From: an uncultured Prevotella sp. | GTDB lineage: Bacteria; Bacteroidota; Bacteroidia; Bacteroidales; Bacteroidaceae | DNA length: 64,000 nt | Assembly (NCBI GenBank): GCA_905233425.1 | Contig: CAJOEC010000009.1 | Span: 1-64,000, forward strand | Direction of reading: 5' to 3' | Shown here: one piece after another, positions 30,513 through 39,573 of the stretch | Numbering within the stretch: the stretch's first letter is position 1 | How the letters are laid out: the number at the start of each line of letters is the position of its first letter | Notes under the pieces: model-generated | Told to the model about the DNA's origin: nothing | Seen by the model: the letters and a program-made list of their open reading frames with translations, nothing else | Database searches by the model: none | Made by a program: the position numbers and the translations under genes

Positions 30513-30669
30513 CAAGCAAATTTGAACGTTTTCCTGAGCATCCAGAGGCGGTCCAGAGCAATCCAAAGCGGTACAGAGCGATCCAAAGTCGATCCAGAGG
30601 TAATCCTGATAAGAGAATACTTCGCAAGGGTGGTGACTCAGGTGAATGGGGTAATATAGGATAGAATAA

Positions 30670-30955
30670 AATGATTATCCGCATGTGTCTGACGTTCGGC
30701 CTGAAAGGCCAGCAAGCTAATAGCCCAGGGCATCGCCCTGGGTATAGAGGGAGCGCAGCCTCGCCCTGTAGGGGCAAAAGAATGAGTAGGAGGCATCGCC
30801 TCCGTCCAATGCTTTTGCCCCTACAGGGCGTTCGTGACCTCTCATTTTACCCAGGGCGACGCCCTGGGCTATGTGCTCATTGGCCTTTCAGGCCGTTCTG
30901 CCAAGCCCCATCATGACCCTTTTGGGGTGTTGTCGGATGATTGCGGATAATCATT
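30670..30955. repeat. Palindromic element E3, long form with TIRs
   Basis: Starts AATGATTATCCGCA and ends TGCGGATAATCATT (perfect 14-bp inverted ends). Mirrored modules inside: GGCCTGAAAGGCC, CCCAGGGCATCGCCCTGGG, CGCCCTGTAGGGGC and GGAGGCATCGCCTCC. Same architecture as E2. Lies directly before aroQ. The remaining part of 30513-30669 shows only weak GATCCAGAG-type repeats. Confidence 0.82.
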
Positions 30956-31016
30956 TTGAAGAAATCTTCCAAAGATACTACGAATAAAAAAACAGAACAG
31001 CTAAAACAATACTATT

Positions 31017-31451
31017 ATGAGAATACTTATTATCAACGGCCCCAACCTGAACCTTCTGGGCCGCCGCGAGCCGGGCATATACGGCAGCCAGTCGTTTGAT
31101 GACTATTTGGAGCGTCTGCGCCAGCGCTACGCCGACGTGCAGATAGACTATTACCAGAGCAACGTCGAGGGATTCCTCATCGACAAGATGCAACAGGCGG
31201 GATTCTTAGACGACGAGCCAGTGGCCGGCATTGTGCTCAACGCCGGAGCCTACACCCACACGAGCGTTGCACTCCACGACTGCATCCGCTCGCTGAAATG
31301 CCCTGTCATAGAGGTGCACATCTCCAACGTCCACCAGCGCGAGGAGTTCCGCCACCACAGTTTCATCTCGTCTGCCTGCCGTGGTGTCATCTGCGGCTTC
31401 GGCCTCGACAGCTACCGGCTGGCAGTGGAAGCTATACTTGCAAGGGAGTGA
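31017..31451 (+). CDS. aroQ: Type II 3-dehydroquinate dehydratase
   Basis: 144 residues, the normal length. NGPNLNLLGRREPGIYG (catalytic Arg/Tyr), QSNVEGFLIDKMQ, LNAGAYTHTSVAL and EVHISNVHQREEFRHHS with the catalytic His are all present. Third step of the shikimate pathway, 3-dehydroquinate to 3-dehydroshikimate. Followed by an O-methyltransferase gene 44 bp downstream with a small palindrome between. Confidence 0.95.
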   Translation: MRILIINGPNLNLLGRREPGIYGSQSFDDYLERLRQRYADVQIDYYQSNVEGFLIDKMQQAGFLDDEPVAGIVLNAGAYTHTSVALHDCIRSLKCPVIEVHISNVHQREEFRHHSFISSACRGVICGFGLDSYRLAVEAILARE

Positions 31452-31454
31452 AGA

Positions 31455-31477
31455 GGGAGTGAAGGCCCTTCACTCCC
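31455..31477. terminator. Palindrome after aroQ
   Basis: GGGAGTGAAGG and CCTTCACTCCC, perfect 11-bp arms around one base, directly after the aroQ stop. No T-run follows, so it may be a processing or attenuating hairpin rather than a full terminator. Confidence 0.45.
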
Positions 31478-31495
31478 CTTTCACTCCATACAATT

Positions 31496-32119
31496 ATGGA
31501 AAACTACATTCTCAACCACATCGACCCCGAGCCGGAGTATCTTCACCGGCTGTGGCGTGCCACCAACATCGAGCTGCTTAACGGGCGCATGGCCAGCGGC
31601 CACCTTCAGGGCCGGCTGCTGAAGATGCTTGTGCAGATGATCCGCCCGAAGACCATCCTCGAGGTCGGCACGTTCAGCGGCTACAGCGCGCTGTGCATGG
31701 CCGAGGGGCTTGAGGAGGGCGGCAGCGTCTACACCTTCGAAATCGACGACGAGCAGGAGGACTTCACGCGCCGGTGGATAGAGCAGTCGCCGTTGGCCTC
31801 GCGCATACATTTTATTATAGGTGACGCCATCACCGAGGCACCACGACTGGGCATCACCTTCGACATGGCTTTCATCGACGGCGACAAACGGACATACTGC
31901 GAGACCTACGAGGCGGTGCTCCCGCTTGTCCGCCCCGGCGGCTTCATCATTGCCGACAACACGCTGTGGGACGGCCATGTCTGCGACCCGGCCTACGACC
32001 ACGACCACCAGACGCAGGGCATCCGCCGCTTCAACGACCATGTCGCCGCCGACGACCGCGTGGAAAAGGTCATCGTGCCGCTCCGCGACGGACTGACACT
32101 CATTCGAGTCAAGGGGTAA
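31496..32119 (+). CDS. Class I SAM-dependent O-methyltransferase (COMT-like)
   Basis: 207 residues. SAM site LEVGTFSGYSALCMAEGL, acidic strand end TFEIDDEQED, catalytic/metal region AFIDGDKRTYCETYE and IADNTLWDGHV. The set is that of the metal-dependent caffeoyl-CoA/catechol O-methyltransferase family (Methyltransf_3). Bacterial members methylate varied hydroxyl groups; substrate unknown. Confidence 0.88.
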   Translation: MENYILNHIDPEPEYLHRLWRATNIELLNGRMASGHLQGRLLKMLVQMIRPKTILEVGTFSGYSALCMAEGLEEGGSVYTFEIDDEQEDFTRRWIEQSPLASRIHFIIGDAITEAPRLGITFDMAFIDGDKRTYCETYEAVLPLVRPGGFIIADNTLWDGHVCDPAYDHDHQTQGIRRFNDHVAADDRVEKVIVPLRDGLTLIRVKG

Positions 32120-32172
32120 GTGCCTATCTTTCGTAGTGCAAAGAGCACAGCCACAAATTTTCACCAAATAAT

Positions 32173-32203
32173 TTTGCCGTTTGCAGGAAAAGCCGTATCT
32201 TTG
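32173..32203 (+). promoter_or_regulatory. Promoter of yitT-sir2
   Basis: TTTG at 32173-32176 and TATCTTTG at 32196-32203, spacer 19 bp, 23 bp before the ATG at 32227. Confidence 0.75.
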
Positions 32204-32226
32204 CATCGTTATTCGTATAGTTTACA

Positions 32227-33141
32227 ATGCAAATGATACATAGGCCTTCAAAACCATCGCTGATGCTGGAGCTGCGCGACTACGCCATGATCACCGTCGG
32301 CATGCTCTCCTACTGTATAGGCTGGACCATATTCCTCCTGCCCAACAACATCGCCACGGGCGGCGTGGCCGGTGTGTCGTCAATCCTCTTCTGGGCCACG
32401 GGGTTCCCCGCCCAGCTGAGCTATTTCATCATCAACCTGGTGCTGCTCATCATTGCACTACGCATCCTGGGATGGAAATTCTGCGTGAAGACCGTCTATG
32501 CCGTCATCGTCCTCTCGCTCTCCTCGGCCATCGCCGCGAGCATCTACCACGAGCACTGGCTGAGCAACGAGCCTTTCATGGCAGCCATCATCGGCTCGGT
32601 GTTCTGCGGATGCGGCGTGGGGCTGGGCCTTGCCAACAACGGCTCGACGGGCGGCACCGACATCATCGCCGCCATAATCAACAAATACCGCGACATATCG
32701 CTCGGCCATGTCATCATGTTCTGCGACATCTTCATCATCTCGTCGAGCTATCTCGTACTGCGCGATTTCGAGCGTGTCATCTACGGCTATGTGGTGCTCT
32801 ACGTCACGGCATTCTGCATCGACTGGGTCATCCACACCATGCGCAGCTCTGTGCAGTTCTTCATCATCAGCGAGAAATACATGGAGATAGGCCAGCGCAT
32901 AAACCGCGAGCCGCAGCGCGGATGCACCGTCATCAACGCCCAGGGGTTCTACTCAGGCAGGGACGTGAAGATGCTCTTCGTGCTGGCCAAGCGCAGGCAG
33001 AGCGACATGATATTCCGCCTCATCAACGAGGTCGACCCGCAGGCCTTCGTCTCGCAGAGTGCCGTCATCGGTGTCTATGGCGAGGGCTTCGACCACTTCA
33101 AAGTCAAGAGAGGGAGTACAAAGGGAGTGAAGAAGGAGTGA
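32227..33141 (+). CDS. YitT-family membrane protein (DUF161/DUF2179)
   Basis: 304 residues. Five or so membrane helices with FLLPNNIATGGVAGVSSILF and ANNGSTGGTDIIAAIINKY, then a cytoplasmic DUF2179 domain (QRINREPQRGCTVINAQGFY, KMLFVLAKRRQSDMIFRLIN, DPQAFVSQSAVIGVYGEGFD). The function of the family is not settled. The gene stop lies in a GGAGTGA repeat. Confidence 0.9.
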   Translation: MQMIHRPSKPSLMLELRDYAMITVGMLSYCIGWTIFLLPNNIATGGVAGVSSILFWATGFPAQLSYFIINLVLLIIALRILGWKFCVKTVYAVIVLSLSSAIAASIYHEHWLSNEPFMAAIIGSVFCGCGVGLGLANNGSTGGTDIIAAIINKYRDISLGHVIMFCDIFIISSSYLVLRDFERVIYGYVVLYVTAFCIDWVIHTMRSSVQFFIISEKYMEIGQRINREPQRGCTVINAQGFYSGRDVKMLFVLAKRRQSDMIFRLINEVDPQAFVSQSAVIGVYGEGFDHFKVKRGSTKGVKKE

Positions 33142-33160
33142 CTCCATAATCAAAATAATC

Positions 33161-33853
33161 ATGAAAAAGAAAATCGTAGTCCTGACAGGTGCAGGAATGT
33201 CCGTTGAGAGCGGACTGAAGACCTTCCGCGATGCCGACGGCTTGTGGGAGAATTATCCCGTTGCGCAGGTGGCCACCCACGAAGGCTGGGAAGCCGACCC
33301 CACGCTTGTTACTAATTTCTATAACATGCTCCGCAAGAAATGCTGGGGCGTGAAACCCAACGAGGGCCACAAGCTCGTGGCCCAGTTGGAGGAGAAATAC
33401 GACGTGACGGTAATCACGCAGAACGTTGACAACCTGCACGAGCAGGCCGGCTCCACACACGTCATCCACCTGCATGGCGAGCTTATGAAAGTGTGCTCGA
33501 GCCGCGACGTCGACGACCCGCGCTACCATCAGACGCTGACACCCGACAACTGTGAAATTGCGCCGGGCACAAAGGCCGGCGACGGTTCGCTGCTCCGCCC
33601 CTACATAGTGTTCTTCGGCGAGGCTGTGCCCAACATCACCATCGCCGCCGAGGAGGCCCAGAATGCCGACATCTTCATAGTCATTGGTACGAGCCTCGTT
33701 GTCTACCCCGCCGCCGGACTCATACACTACGTCACGCCCGGCACACCCATCTACCTCATAGACCCCAACCCCATAAACGCGGGCGGTGCCGTGAAGCAGA
33801 TACAGAAAGGCGCCTCGGAAGGTATGCGCGAACTGTTCAAAACACTGATGTAG
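33161..33853 (+). CDS. cobB: Sir2-family NAD-dependent protein deacylase
   Basis: 230 residues. NAD motifs GAGMSVESGLKTFRDADGLW and TQNVDNLHEQAG; catalytic His in VIHLHGEL; IVFFGEAVPNI; GTSLVVYPAAGL. The small domain keeps only two cysteines (KVCSSR and DNCEI) instead of the usual four zinc ligands, so this is the zinc-poor type. It removes acyl groups from lysines using NAD. Cotranscribed with yitT (19 bp gap) and followed by a strong terminator. Confidence 0.9.
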   Translation: MKKKIVVLTGAGMSVESGLKTFRDADGLWENYPVAQVATHEGWEADPTLVTNFYNMLRKKCWGVKPNEGHKLVAQLEEKYDVTVITQNVDNLHEQAGSTHVIHLHGELMKVCSSRDVDDPRYHQTLTPDNCEIAPGTKAGDGSLLRPYIVFFGEAVPNITIAAEEAQNADIFIVIGTSLVVYPAAGLIHYVTPGTPIYLIDPNPINAGGAVKQIQKGASEGMRELFKTLM

Positions 33854-33875
33854 TAAGTGTATTTAACAACGAATT

Positions 33876-33916
33876 AAACGAATTACACGAATTTGACCAA
33901 TTCGTGTAATTCGTTT
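33876..33916 (+). terminator. Terminator after sir2
   Basis: Perfect 18-bp arms (AAACGAATTACACGAATT and its complement) with a TGACC loop, followed by TTTTTC. Suitable as a rho-independent terminator. Confidence 0.75.
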
Positions 33917-33929
33917 TTCATAAAAAGGA

Positions 33930-34060
33930 GGGTAGTATGACCGCGAAGCGGTCGCCGCTCAATAGCCGTAGGTCGCACGACCTGCGGATAGAACGACAGG
34001 AAGAGTACATCGACCCTGAAGGGGTCGCCCCGTACTCACGGGGACTCCTCCTTTCAATGA
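33930..34060. repeat. Internal palindrome modules of an E4-like element, no TIRs
   Basis: Contains GACCGCGAAGCGGTC, GTCGCACGACCTGCGGATAG, TACATCGACCCTGAAGGGGTC and GTACTCACGGGGACTCCTC, modules that also occur in E4 (48041-48314). The TGATTATCCGCA ends are missing. It fills the gap between sir2 and the GH51 gene. Confidence 0.65.
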
Positions 34061-34069
34061 CTTCCTGTT

Positions 34070-36118
34070 TTACTTCTTTATCCTGTATAGGCGGAAGGTC
34101 ATGGGGGGCAGCTGGTCCTCGAGGGTGGCGGCCTTCTTCCCGGCAGTAACGGTTGCGGTGCCGCCGACAGGACAGATGAGGTCGGGATGGTCGAGCGTGT
34201 TCTCGTCGTCTAAGGAGCCGTCGTGGTGGAGCGTCAGCGTCTTAGCCGTGCCGCCGTTCTTCATGCCGAGAAGGTTGAGGGTGATGGGGTGGACATGCTT
34301 CGACGTGTTCACCACCTTGACGATGACCTCGCCCGTCGGTGCGTCGTAGACAGCCGAGGCGAAGAGTCCGTCCATGCCATCCTGTCCGGCCACGGGCACC
34401 GGCTTCTTTGCCCCGGCGGGCACGGTGGTCAGCGAGAGCACGTTGGTGCCCTTGTTCATGGCAAACATCTGCTGCACGTAGTAGCTCACCGACTTAAACG
34501 AGCGGAGGTTGTCGTACCAGATGGCATCGGGCCTCCACTGCCAGCCCTCCACGTGGGCGAAGAGCGGGGCGTAGGTGGCCATGTGCACAAGGTCGGCGTT
34601 GCGCTCAATGCCCGTCATGTGGGCAGCCTCGTAGAGCGACGTCTCGAAGTGGTTCCACTTCTTACCCTTGCCGTGGCAGGCATACTCACCGGCAAAGACA
34701 CGCGGCCCCTTACGGTCGTAGGAGTCGTAGCGCAGGCCGTGGGTGAGGAACCACTGCTCGTTGCGGTAGTAGTGCTCGTCGTAGAGGTCCACCTTCAGCT
34801 CCTTCATGCGTGGCTGCAGCAGGTCGAAATCCCAGCCCTCGGAGTTCGGGCCGGTGGTGCCGATAATCTTGATGTCGGGGTACTCGTCGCGTATCTCATC
34901 CATGAATTTCTTCAGGCGCGAAGTAAAGACAGGGCCATAACCGCCGTGCTTCTCGTCGTAGTCCCACTGCTCGTTGCCTACGCCAAGGAACTTCAGGTTG
35001 AAGGGTTCGGGATGACCCATCTCGGCGCGCACCTTGCCCCACTCAGAATCCACGGGGCCATTGGCAAACTCGATGAGGTCGAGGGCATCCTCAATGTAGT
35101 CGTCGAGGTCGTCAAGGTCAACGTGAACGCCCTTCTTCGTCGGGTCGGGGTTCTGGAACTGGCAGGAGAGGCCGCAGCTGATGACTGGCAGCGGCTCGCA
35201 GCCGAAGTCCTCACAGAGCTGGAAGAACTCGAAGAATCCCAGACCGTAGCTCTGGTAGTAGTTGGGGAAATATCGGCCAGTGAAAGTGTAGTGCCAGCGG
35301 TTCTCGTTCAGCGGACGGTTCTCCACTGGACCCACGCTGTTCTTCCAGTTGTAACGGGTCTCAAGGTCGGTGCCCTCTACGATGCAGCCGCCGGGGAATC
35401 GGAACACGCCGGGATGCATGTCGTTCAGGGCCTGTGCCAGGTCAAGGCGCATACCGTTCTCACGCCCCTTCCATGTCTTGACGGGGAAGAGCGAGACGTG
35501 CTCCACGTCGGTCGTCACCTTGCTGTCGCCCCACACACGCAGATGTGCTTTGTCAAAATTGCGGTTGGGTTTCAGTATGGCCGTGTATTTCTTCCATTCC
35601 TTGCCACTGACCTCGACGCTGGCATTGCCCAGCTTCTGGTCGTCGCCCATCGTGGCATTGTCCACCAGATCTATCCACAGCTTGGCATTGCCGCCTCCGG
35701 GCACACGCGCCCACACGGAGAAACGGTACTCCTCTCCGGCCTTCACGCCTATGCCGAAGAATCCGTGGTTCTCAATCATCGTGTGCTTGTCGCCGTGGCC
35801 GGCGGGAGCCAGGCGCATGCAGAAGGGGTTGCGCTCGAAAGGACTGTCAGACAACAGCATCGCCTTTCCCGAGATGTCCCATCCGGCAAGATGGTTGGGG
35901 AACTCGAAGGAGCGGTTCATCACCAGCTCGGCATAGAGACCACCGTCGGCGGCATAGTTGATGTCCTCGAAGAAGATTCCGTACATGGTGCTCTGCACGG
36001 GAGCACCGGGTTTCTGTGTCTGCACGTCCATCACAAAGCCTTGCTGGCCTGATGTCTCATGCTGTGCCTGTGCCGACAGCGATGCTGCAACGGCCAGGGC
36101 AAAGAATGCTTTTCTCAT
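34070..36118 (-). CDS. GH51 alpha-L-arabinofuranosidase, secreted
   Basis: 682 residues with signal peptide (MRKAFFALAVAASLSAQAQ). TMYGIFFEDINYAADGGLYA and NRSFEFPNHLAGW open the enzyme, a CBM4/9-like module follows (about 90-210), then FRFPGGCIVEGTDLETRY, the acid/base Glu in FLGVGNEQWDYDEK, the nucleophile Glu in RVFAGEYACHG, and a C-terminal beta domain ending MTFRLYRIKK. It releases terminal arabinofuranose from arabinan or arabinoxylan. With the GH31 gene this points to plant cell-wall glycan use. Confidence 0.93.
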   Translation of the reverse strand: MRKAFFALAVAASLSAQAQHETSGQQGFVMDVQTQKPGAPVQSTMYGIFFEDINYAADGGLYAELVMNRSFEFPNHLAGWDISGKAMLLSDSPFERNPFCMRLAPAGHGDKHTMIENHGFFGIGVKAGEEYRFSVWARVPGGGNAKLWIDLVDNATMGDDQKLGNASVEVSGKEWKKYTAILKPNRNFDKAHLRVWGDSKVTTDVEHVSLFPVKTWKGRENGMRLDLAQALNDMHPGVFRFPGGCIVEGTDLETRYNWKNSVGPVENRPLNENRWHYTFTGRYFPNYYQSYGLGFFEFFQLCEDFGCEPLPVISCGLSCQFQNPDPTKKGVHVDLDDLDDYIEDALDLIEFANGPVDSEWGKVRAEMGHPEPFNLKFLGVGNEQWDYDEKHGGYGPVFTSRLKKFMDEIRDEYPDIKIIGTTGPNSEGWDFDLLQPRMKELKVDLYDEHYYRNEQWFLTHGLRYDSYDRKGPRVFAGEYACHGKGKKWNHFETSLYEAAHMTGIERNADLVHMATYAPLFAHVEGWQWRPDAIWYDNLRSFKSVSYYVQQMFAMNKGTNVLSLTTVPAGAKKPVPVAGQDGMDGLFASAVYDAPTGEVIVKVVNTSKHVHPITLNLLGMKNGGTAKTLTLHHDGSLDDENTLDHPDLICPVGGTATVTAGKKAATLEDQLPPMTFRLYRIKK

Positions 36119-36177
36119 GTTGATAATGTTAGTATTTATAGTTAGTATTAATAGTTTTTGGTTCGTCCTGTCTCGGG

Positions 36178-36243
36178 GATAACCGCCGGGTATCTCATAG
36201 ATAACCGCCGGTTATCTCGCAGACAAGCGCCGGGTATCTATGA
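36178..36243. repeat. 22-bp tandem array, GATAACCGCCGG units, 3 copies
   Basis: Units start at 36178, 36200 and 36222. The central copy contains GATAACCGCCGGTTATC, a near-perfect hairpin; the others vary. It lies in the leader of the GH51 gene, between promoter and start codon. Confidence 0.78.
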
Positions 36244-36266
36244 CAGCGCTATGTCTGTTTAGAGTG

Positions 36267-36298
36267 CAAAATTAGTTAAAAGTTCACAAAGAAACAAA
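36267..36298 (-). promoter_or_regulatory. Promoter of the GH51 gene
   Basis: Minus strand TAATTTTG at 36274-36267 and TTTG at 36298-36295, spacer 20 bp. The predicted leader, about 140 nt, contains the 22-bp array. Confidence 0.65.
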
Positions 36299-36318
36299 GG
36301 TTTCTCACTAATAATCAC

Positions 36319-36326
36319 TACTTTTG
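36319..36326 (+). promoter_or_regulatory. -7 box of the response regulator gene
   Basis: TACTTTTG, 29 bp before the ATG at 36356; no clean -33 TTTG. Confidence 0.5.
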
Positions 36327-36355
36327 TAACTCTTTAACGTAAAAGTGAACAGAAT

Positions 36356-36715
36356 ATGGAAAAAACGATTCTTGTAGCCGAAGACAACGAAAGCAACTAC
36401 ATCCTTATGACCTACATCCTTCGAGGCCACTACCAGGTGGTTCGCGCCCACGACGGGCAGGAGGCTGTCGACGCCGTGGAAAAAGGCGGCATAGACCTTG
36501 TGCTCATGGACATGAAGATGCCGGTGATGGACGGACTGGAGGCCACACGCCTCATAAAAGAGGCTCACCCGGAGCTGCCTGTGATAGCCCTCACGGCTAA
36601 CGTGTTCGACAGCGACCGCGACAACGCCATGGAGGCAGGATGCTGCGATTTCCTGCCAAAGCCGGTGAGCGCGAAGCAATGCTTGGAGACCATAGAGAAA
36701 TACATCGGTGAATAG
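36356..36715 (+). CDS. Single-domain response regulator
   Basis: 119 residues, receiver domain only. Acidic pair in VAEDNES, phospho-acceptor D52 in LVLMDMKMPVMDG, switch Thr80 in ALTANVF, Lys102 in FLPKPVS. No output domain, so it acts by phosphotransfer or protein contact, like CheY, DivK or Spo0F. No kinase is nearby. It is 55 bp upstream of clpS on the same strand, so it could be cotranscribed with the N-degron genes. Confidence 0.9.
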   Translation: MEKTILVAEDNESNYILMTYILRGHYQVVRAHDGQEAVDAVEKGGIDLVLMDMKMPVMDGLEATRLIKEAHPELPVIALTANVFDSDRDNAMEAGCCDFLPKPVSAKQCLETIEKYIGE

Positions 36716-36770
36716 TTCCACGTCTATTGCTCACGACGAGACAGGCTGGCAAAATGCCAGCAGATGAAAC

Positions 36771-37073
36771 ATGGCAAAAGAACAAACCGACGTAAGGGAA
36801 AGGCAGCGCACCAGGCTGAAGGAGCCACGACGCTACAAAGTAATACTGCTGAACGACGACTTCACGACGATGGACTTCGTGGTGGAAGTGTTGAAGTGCG
36901 TATTCTTCAAGAGCGAGGCCGAAGCCCAGGCGCTCATGCTGAAGGTGCACCACGAGGGGCAGGCCGTGGTGGGCATCTACAGCCTCGACATTGCTAAGAC
37001 GAAGGTGGAGAAAGCCCTGCGCATGGCCCAGGAAGCCAATTTCCCCCTCCGCGTAGAATACCAACCAGAATAG
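36771..37073 (+). CDS. clpS: ClpS, adaptor for N-degron substrates
   Basis: 100 residues. YKVILLNDDFTTMDFVVEVL carries the Asn-Asp-Asp N-degron pocket; MLKVHHEGQAVVGIY is the conserved C-terminal part of the fold. ClpS binds proteins starting with Leu, Phe, Trp or Tyr and hands them to ClpAP. It is followed by clpA (32 bp) and aat. Confidence 0.93.
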   Translation: MAKEQTDVRERQRTRLKEPRRYKVILLNDDFTTMDFVVEVLKCVFFKSEAEAQALMLKVHHEGQAVVGIYSLDIAKTKVEKALRMAQEANFPLRVEYQPE

Positions 37074-37105
37074 ATTCCCAAAAGTCACAAATAATAGCCC
37101 CATCC

Positions 37106-39514
37106 ATGGACCTTCAATCCCAGAAAGAGTCAAGAGGAGCGTCGCAAGCCTTCAAGGACGCCGAAGAGCTGTGCCGCAAGTTGCGCAACGAATGCGTGAC
37201 TCCGGAGCATATTCTCGCTGCGCTTGTCAACCAGTCGGCCTTCGTGGTGGCGGCGGAATGGCACGAGGGATGCAGCGTTTTCAAGAAACCGCTGGCCCAG
37301 TACCTCGACAGTCTCGACAAGATTCCCGAAGGCCAGGAATGGCAACTGAACCTGTCGGCACAGATGACGGAGATGTGGATCCAGGCCACGCTTATCATGG
37401 AGAATGCGTCGTTTGGCAAGCAGCCCGTGCTCACCGTGCCACACTTGGTGGGGGCCATGACGATGCTCAAAGAGTCGCAGGCGGCCTATTTCCTCGGCCT
37501 ATGTGCCGGCGGCGACGTCAGCGGACTGATGAAAGACCTCGTGGAGACCTACTCCATCGACGACGACGACCTGTACGACGACAACCAGCCCGACGACAGT
37601 CAAGACCTGCCCTTTAAAGACGACGACCTCGAATACAAAGAAGATGACGACCTCGACTTCCTCAAAGACGACGACCTCGATTTCATCTACGAAGATGACG
37701 ACGACAGTCTCGATTTCCTCAGGAGCGACGAAGAGGAAGAGGGGCAGACGAAGAAACAGGTGTGGCAGCGACTTGTCACCTGTCTCAACGACACATGGCA
37801 GAACCACAACCCGCTAATAGGCCGCGACGCCGAGCTGGAGCGCACCATACAGGTGCTCTGCCGCAAGGAGAAGAACAACCCGCTGCACGTGGGTGAGCCG
37901 GGAGTGGGAAAGACATCACTGATCTACGGACTGACACAGCGCATAGTCGAAGGGCGCGTGCCCGACAAGCTGAAGGGCTGCAAGGTCTATCAGCTCGACC
38001 TCGGCTCGCTTTTGGCCGGGACGACATACCGCGGCGACTTCGAGAAGCGCGTGAAGCAGGTCATGGAGGGGGCACAGCAGGAGGGCAACGCCATTGTCTA
38101 CATCGACGAGATACACAACCTCGTGGGCGCAGGGGCCGACAGCGGAAGCATCGACGGCGCACACCTGATGATGCCCTACCTCGAAAGGGGCGACGTGAGG
38201 GTCATAGGCAGCACGACATACGAGCTGCTGAAACGGCAGTTCATAAAGAACCAGGCCATGGCCCGCCGCTTCCACCAGATTGACATACCCGAACCGAGCA
38301 AGGAGGAGACGCTGAACATACTCATGCAGCTGCGCCCCAACTACGAGAAGTTCCACGGCGTGGTCTACGAGGACGAGGCCCTGCGCTTCGCCGTGGAGGC
38401 AAGCGCGAAATACATCAACGACCGCTTCCTCCCCGACAAGGCCATCGACCTCATCGACGAGGCCGGGGCAGCCCTACAACTCGCGCCCGACGACTCTTGC
38501 AGCCACCGTTCCGGCCGGTCTTCCGACGGACAGAAGACGGTCGACAAGCAGCTCATCGCCGAAATACTTGCAAAGACATGCAAGGTTGACGCTCTGGCAA
38601 TGAAGGACGACGACAACGCAGCACTCGAGACCCTCAACGAGCGCATCAGCGCGAAAATCTACGGCCAGGACGAGGCCGTCCGCCAGGTCGTGGAGGCGGT
38701 GCAGATGTCGAAGGCCGGACTACTCGACGACGGCAAGCCCCTCGCATCGCTGCTCTTCGTAGGCCCCACAGGCGTGGGAAAGACCGAGGTGGCCCGCGTG
38801 CTGGCTCACGAACTGGGCATCGAGCTGCTGCGCTTCGACATGAGCGAATACACCGAGAAGCACACCGTGGCAAAACTCATAGGCTCGCCGGCAGGATATG
38901 TGGGCTACGAGGACGGCGGACTGCTCACCGACGCGATACGCAAGACACCCAACTGCGTGCTCCTCTTGGACGAAATCGAGAAAGCCCACCAGGACATCTA
39001 CAACGTGCTGCTACAGGTGATGGACTACGCCCACCTCACCGACAACCGTGGCCAGAAGGCCGACTTCCGCAACGTCATACTCATAATGACCTCAAACGCC
39101 GGGGCACAGTATGCCGGGCGGGCAAGCATCGGCTTCCAGGGCAAGGTGTCGCGTGGTGAGGCCATGCTGCAACAGGTGAAGAAGACGTTCAAGCCCGAGT
39201 TCATCAACCGTCTGTCGGCAACGGTGGTCTTCCACGACATGGACGAGACGATGGCCAAGCTGATACTGCGCAAGAAGCTCGGCGAGCTGCAGGAGAAGCT
39301 GACGGCCCGCAAGGTGACGATGACGCTCACCGACGACGCCTTCGCACTGCTGCTACGTGAGGGCTTCACCCGCGAATACGGCGCCCGCGAAATGGACCGC
39401 GTCATAAACTCGCGCCTGAAGCCACTGCTCATGCGCGAAATACTCTTCGGAAGCCTCAAAGACGGCGGAGAAACCACCATCACCACCGACAACGGCCAGC
39501 TTAAATCCCTCTAA
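37106..39514 (+). CDS. clpA: ClpA-type AAA+ unfoldase with acidic repeat linker
   Basis: 802 residues. Clp N-domain (residues 1-145), a Walker A at about 262 (GEPGVGKTS) and another at about 552 (GPTGVGKTE), with [13 protein letters not shown] and [10 protein letters not shown] as Walker B regions; C-terminal D2-small domain with [20 protein letters not shown]. Between the N-domain and D1, about residues 150-212, lies a very acidic repeat ([20 protein letters not shown] type), far longer and more acidic than the usual ClpA linker. With ClpS and ClpP it degrades N-degron proteins; clpP is not in the window. Confidence 0.92.
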   Translation: MDLQSQKESRGASQAFKDAEELCRKLRNECVTPEHILAALVNQSAFVVAAEWHEGCSVFKKPLAQYLDSLDKIPEGQEWQLNLSAQMTEMWIQATLIMENASFGKQPVLTVPHLVGAMTMLKESQAAYFLGLCAGGDVSGLMKDLVETYSIDDDDLYDDNQPDDSQDLPFKDDDLEYKEDDDLDFLKDDDLDFIYEDDDDSLDFLRSDEEEEGQTKKQVWQRLVTCLNDTWQNHNPLIGRDAELERTIQVLCRKEKNNPLHVGEPGVGKTSLIYGLTQRIVEGRVPDKLKGCKVYQLDLGSLLAGTTYRGDFEKRVKQVMEGAQQEGNAIVYIDEIHNLVGAGADSGSIDGAHLMMPYLERGDVRVIGSTTYELLKRQFIKNQAMARRFHQIDIPEPSKEETLNILMQLRPNYEKFHGVVYEDEALRFAVEASAKYINDRFLPDKAIDLIDEAGAALQLAPDDSCSHRSGRSSDGQKTVDKQLIAEILAKTCKVDALAMKDDDNAALETLNERISAKIYGQDEAVRQVVEAVQMSKAGLLDDGKPLASLLFVGPTGVGKTEVARVLAHELGIELLRFDMSEYTEKHTVAKLIGSPAGYVGYEDGGLLTDAIRKTPNCVLLLDEIEKAHQDIYNVLLQVMDYAHLTDNRGQKADFRNVILIMTSNAGAQYAGRASIGFQGKVSRGEAMLQQVKKTFKPEFINRLSATVVFHDMDETMAKLILRKKLGELQEKLTARKVTMTLTDDAFALLLREGFTREYGAREMDRVINSRLKPLLMREILFGSLKDGGETTITTDNGQLKSL

Positions 39515-39573
39515 CCCCTGTCCCGTAGACTGCGGCAGTGCCGCAGTAGACCAAACAGCAACTGCCTCCATTC

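Noticed and set aside
30500..30664. Possible 54-codon gene after the forward promoter
   Set aside because: The ATG overlaps the -7 box and the product (Pro/Arg/Ser/Gln-rich) has no recognisable pattern.
34223..36052. 609-codon open frame antisense to the GH51 gene
   Set aside because: Same composition effect; the minus-strand frame has signal peptide, catalytic motifs and family length.
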